Shown: positions 61,330-64,000 of the stretch, piece after piece
How positions within the stretch are numbered: the first letter of the stretch is position 1
Layout: each line of letters begins with the position of its first letter
Source: an uncultured Lachnospiraceae bacterium
GTDB taxonomy: Bacteria; Bacillota; Clostridia; Lachnospirales; Lachnospiraceae
Assembly (NCBI GenBank): GCA_900554925.1
Contig: USJG01000001.1
Location: 1-64,000, forward strand
DNA length: 64,000 nt
Reading direction: 5' to 3'
The notes under the pieces: generated by a model
The model's database searches: none
What the model saw: only the letters and a program-made list of their open reading frames with translations
Told to the model about the DNA's origin: nothing
Position numbers and translations under genes: made by a program

Positions 61330-63231
61330 ATGTTTAATATAATCAGAAAATTTCGAACAAGCTGTATATTCAAATATGTTGTAACTATAACCGCCATGCT
61401 GCTTATTATGTTTTTATGGTGGCAGGTCCGATTGCAGTATAGCTGTGCCAGGGAAGAGATTATTGTTGAAAGTGGAACTGATATGACATTTACAGCAAAG
61501 TTTGACCAGATTCACTCACTGGCATTTTGTAACGACAATGTGGAAATGGAAGTATTTCTGGATGAAACCCCAATTAAACTGCATGTTGGAATTGCCGATG
61601 CACAGGGAAATGTGTTGTGGGAGCAGGAAATAAATGAAATTAATATTACCTCGTTTGCCATTACGGAACACAGAGAATGGAATAACTTCCCCTTAATGCT
61701 TGAGACTGGAAAAGAATATCGCATTTTTTATTCCAGTGCCGACCTGCCGGAGGATTCCCTGACAATTGCAGTATATGGGCTTGAAAAGAGCTTTTTTGTG
61801 CAATATGTGATAATCTGTGCTTTGATAATTATTGTTTTTTCTTTGGCGATATTTTTTGCTTTTGATTATCGTAAAGAGAAGGGGAGCAAATCGTTTTTTA
61901 TTATTTATATGATACTTGGAATTCTTTACAGTATCGTTTTACCACCGTTTTCAGTTCAGGATGAATGGACACATTTTGGACAGGCATATGCGATTTCAAG
62001 TAACTGGATGAAAAAAGAAGCGGTCAGTGAGGATGGCCATATTTATGTTTATGAAAGCGGACTTATCCGAATGAACCGATGTGATGACAGACAGACAGGA
62101 TATCGTTTCTGGCAGGACTGGGACTATGGAAACAGGAGCGGACAATATATTAGTGGTTCATATATTGATGCGCCAAATTTATACAAATATATTTATTATG
62201 CATCAGCACTGGGCATTACGATAGCCAGGTTGCTTCATGCGCCTTATCAGATTATTTTGCTGGCAGGGAGATTTACAAATTTATTGTTGTTTATACTTCT
62301 TTCGATGCTGGGTTTGAAAATCAGCAGAGAATTCAGGCAAAGTATGCTGGCAGTTCTTTTCCTGCCGTCTGTTGTATGGATTGCCTCCTCTTATTCTTAT
62401 GACTCGTGGAATATGGCGCTTTCCATGTTGATTTTTGCGTATTGTATGTACTGTCGTGAACGTGAAAAAAGTTTTGCTCTTATTGATGCCATTATTATTG
62501 TTGGATTGGGGGCTTTATTGGTTCCTGCCAAGTTTATCTATTTTATTATGGCATTTTCTGTCCTTTTGATTCCTATGGAGAAATTTAAGAATAGGATATG
62601 GCAGTTTGCTTCTTATATTGGAGTGACAGGTATGGTAATTTTGGCGGCTTTTGCGGCCAGAGGATCAACTGCGGTTGGATATGTTACAACGCAGACTGTA
62701 GATACCAGAAGTGTGTCAGTAGATAATATCGACAGGGAAAGGTATTCATTGTCAACGATACTGGAAAATCCGGTTTATACAATTAAAGTATATATTAATA
62801 CATTGTTTGAACAGGGAGAAAACTACATATACAAATGTATAAACGGTTCGTTTCTGGCAGTAGAGGTTCCGAAAATAATCATTTATACAATCTTTCTGCT
62901 GATGCTGCTTTTGATGATGAATAATATTCGTAAGGTATATTGGAGAAAACAGGACAGGTATATTGCTTTGGGAATATTTGGGGCAGGATGTGGGCTGGTA
63001 TTGACTACTTTTCTTTTTGTATATTCCTATATTCATATATATAGCATAGGAACGATTTTTGGTGTACAGGGAAGGTACTTTTTACCTTTTCTGGTGTTTT
63101 TGCCATTTATTATTAAAAATGACTGCCTTAAAATCAGCGAAGGGAAAGAAAAGCATATATTGCTGATTTTTTTCCTGCTTAATTTGCTTGCATTAATGTG
63201 TAATTTCAGTGCAATTGTCAGGGGAATGTGA
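61330..63231 (+). CDS. DUF2142 multi-spanning membrane protein (GT-C-like)
   Basis: 633 aa. One N-terminal helix (residues ~17-35) is followed by an outer beta-rich domain (~40-155), then about ten helices. The loop after the second helix set has PPFSVQDEWTHFGQAYAIS, the DUF2142 signature, with an acidic DEWTH like the catalytic loops of GT-C enzymes. DUF2142 proteins are found in capsule and teichoic acid loci and may be glycosyltransferases using lipid-linked sugars at the outer face. Its stop is four bases before the next start. Confidence 0.83.
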   Translation: MFNIIRKFRTSCIFKYVVTITAMLLIMFLWWQVRLQYSCAREEIIVESGTDMTFTAKFDQIHSLAFCNDNVEMEVFLDETPIKLHVGIADAQGNVLWEQEINEINITSFAITEHREWNNFPLMLETGKEYRIFYSSADLPEDSLTIAVYGLEKSFFVQYVIICALIIIVFSLAIFFAFDYRKEKGSKSFFIIYMILGILYSIVLPPFSVQDEWTHFGQAYAISSNWMKKEAVSEDGHIYVYESGLIRMNRCDDRQTGYRFWQDWDYGNRSGQYISGSYIDAPNLYKYIYYASALGITIARLLHAPYQIILLAGRFTNLLLFILLSMLGLKISREFRQSMLAVLFLPSVVWIASSYSYDSWNMALSMLIFAYCMYCREREKSFALIDAIIIVGLGALLVPAKFIYFIMAFSVLLIPMEKFKNRIWQFASYIGVTGMVILAAFAARGSTAVGYVTTQTVDTRSVSVDNIDRERYSLSTILENPVYTIKVYINTLFEQGENYIYKCINGSFLAVEVPKIIIYTIFLLMLLLMMNNIRKVYWRKQDRYIALGIFGAGCGLVLTTFLFVYSYIHIYSIGTIFGVQGRYFLPFLVFLPFIIKNDCLKISEGKEKHILLIFFLLNLLALMCNFSAIVRGM

Positions 63232-63235
63232 TTAC

Positions 63236-64000
63236 ATGAAAGAAGATAGCATACTGGTTTCTGTTATTATGCCTGTGTTTAATGGCGCAGAGTATCTGGA
63301 AAAAAGTATAGGATCAGTTGTAGAGCAGACCTATAAGGATTTGGAACTGCTTCTTGTTAATGATGGTTCTGCCGATGATTCAGAAAAAGTAATTCTTGGG
63401 ATTATGTCGAAAAATGAAGATTCGAGGATCAGATATATAAAACAGGATAATGCAGGAATTGCTAAAGCAAGAAACACGGGATTAAAAAATGCCATAGGAG
63501 ATTTTATTTTTTTCATTGATCAGGACGACTGGCTTGACAGCACATGCATTGAAAATTTAGTAAAGGAAGCACAACGAACCGGAGCAGACGAAGTCATTGG
63601 TGGATTTAAGCTGGTAAGCCCGGAAGGAAAATGGGAGGAAGTTTGGGAACTTGATCCTAACTGCGAGTGGAGTAAATTTCGTATAGTGGCGCCGTGGGGA
63701 AAATTGTACCGGAAAGCGTTGTTGGATCAATATCATATCTGCTTTTTTCACACAAAAATCAGTGAGGATCTGTATTTTAATATCCTGTTTGCCGGACATA
63801 CGGACAAGATAGTGGTAATTCCGAAAGCAGAATATAATTGGCTTCATAATAACAAATCAGAGTCAAGAATGAAATGGAATAAAATGACAGAAGACAGGAA
63901 CCCAATTGTAATGCTGGATGAGCTGCAAAACAGAATTGCAGATTCCCCCTATTTGAAAAAAGATATTATGACATATTATTTTACAAAGTATCTGATCTGG
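63236..64000 (+). CDS. GT2 glycosyltransferase (3' partial)
   Basis: The frame runs from ATG 63236 (GGGGAATG upstream) to the window edge without a stop: 255 codons. LVSVIMPVFNGAEYLEKSIGSV, LLLVNDGSADDSEKVILGIM, GIAKARNTGLKNA and the metal motif FIDQDDWLD identify a GT2 enzyme. The N-terminal catalytic domain is complete and only the C-terminal tail is missing. The locus clearly continues beyond this point. Confidence 0.87.
   Translation, partial: MKEDSILVSVIMPVFNGAEYLEKSIGSVVEQTYKDLELLLVNDGSADDSEKVILGIMSKNEDSRIRYIKQDNAGIAKARNTGLKNAIGDFIFFIDQDDWLDSTCIENLVKEAQRTGADEVIGGFKLVSPEGKWEEVWELDPNCEWSKFRIVAPWGKLYRKALLDQYHICFFHTKISEDLYFNILFAGHTDKIVVIPKAEYNWLHNNKSESRMKWNKMTEDRNPIVMLDELQNRIADSPYLKKDIMTYYFTKYLIW

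Noticed and set aside
1..64000. Insertion sequences, integrases, tRNAs, rRNAs, CRISPR repeats
   Set aside because: None was visible on either strand; all large frames are explained by glycan genes.

Overview
The window looks like a low-to-mid G+C Gram-positive gut Firmicute, most likely a Lachnospiraceae-type Clostridium. The reasons are strong AGGAGG-type ribosome binding sites, dense translational coupling, A/T-rich codon use, and gene families shared with Clostridial capsule loci. All 55 genes I support lie on the + strand. Nearly all belong to one very large cell-surface glycan biosynthesis locus that runs off both ends of the window. I see no rRNA, tRNA, CRISPR array or intact insertion sequence.

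Left part (1-25.5 kb). It opens with a Campylobacter Pgl-like trio (PglF 4,6-dehydratase, PglE aminotransferase, PglC phosphoglycosyl transferase). The acetyltransferase PglD is missing. In its place is a fold-type II PLP enzyme followed by an ATP-grasp ligase. Next come a GT4 transferase and a TviB/TviC-like pair predicted to make UDP-GalNAcA; this pair is separated by the only gene-free stretch over 300 bp, which holds two tandem long palindromes. Then follow a sugar N-formyltransferase-like protein, two deacetylase-superfamily proteins, several GT4s, a TupA-like ATP-grasp, two asparagine-synthetase-type amidotransferases flanking a GT4 and an SGNH-like membrane protein, tandem GT11 fucosyltransferase-like genes and a GT2. 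This part ends at a hairpin terminator.

Middle part (25.5-37.3 kb). It starts from a clear extended -10 promoter and carries a PglK-type ABC flippase, a divergent GT11-like protein, a DUF5672 protein, a GT17 protein, a second initiating phosphoglycosyl transferase (WbaP/CpsE type), GT4 and GT2 enzymes, a pyruvyl transferase and a GH88/GH105-like hydrolase.

Right part (37.3-64 kb). Composition becomes clearly more A/T-rich. It holds a GT-C-like membrane protein, GT11, a Wzy-like polymerase, a WecG-GT4 fusion, a radical SAM/SPASM protein, another TupA-like ATP-grasp, GT11 next to GT10 (alpha-1,3-fucosyltransferase type), a second PglK-type ABC flippase, a VioA-like aminotransferase near a WbqC-family protein, a GT11-like fusion, an acyltransferase-3, a short DegT-like protein, a methyltransferase, a DUF2142 protein and a truncated GT2.

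Together the genes suggest undecaprenyl-linked oligosaccharides built in the cytoplasm, started by one of two phosphoglycosyl transferases, flipped by ABC proteins and perhaps polymerised outside. The most distinctive inferred theme is nitrogen decoration. 4-amino sugars may be acylated with formyl or amino acids, and GalNAc uronic acid may be converted to amides or amino-acid conjugates by AsnB-like and TupA-like enzymes. These functions come from motif reading and family knowledge; no database search was run.
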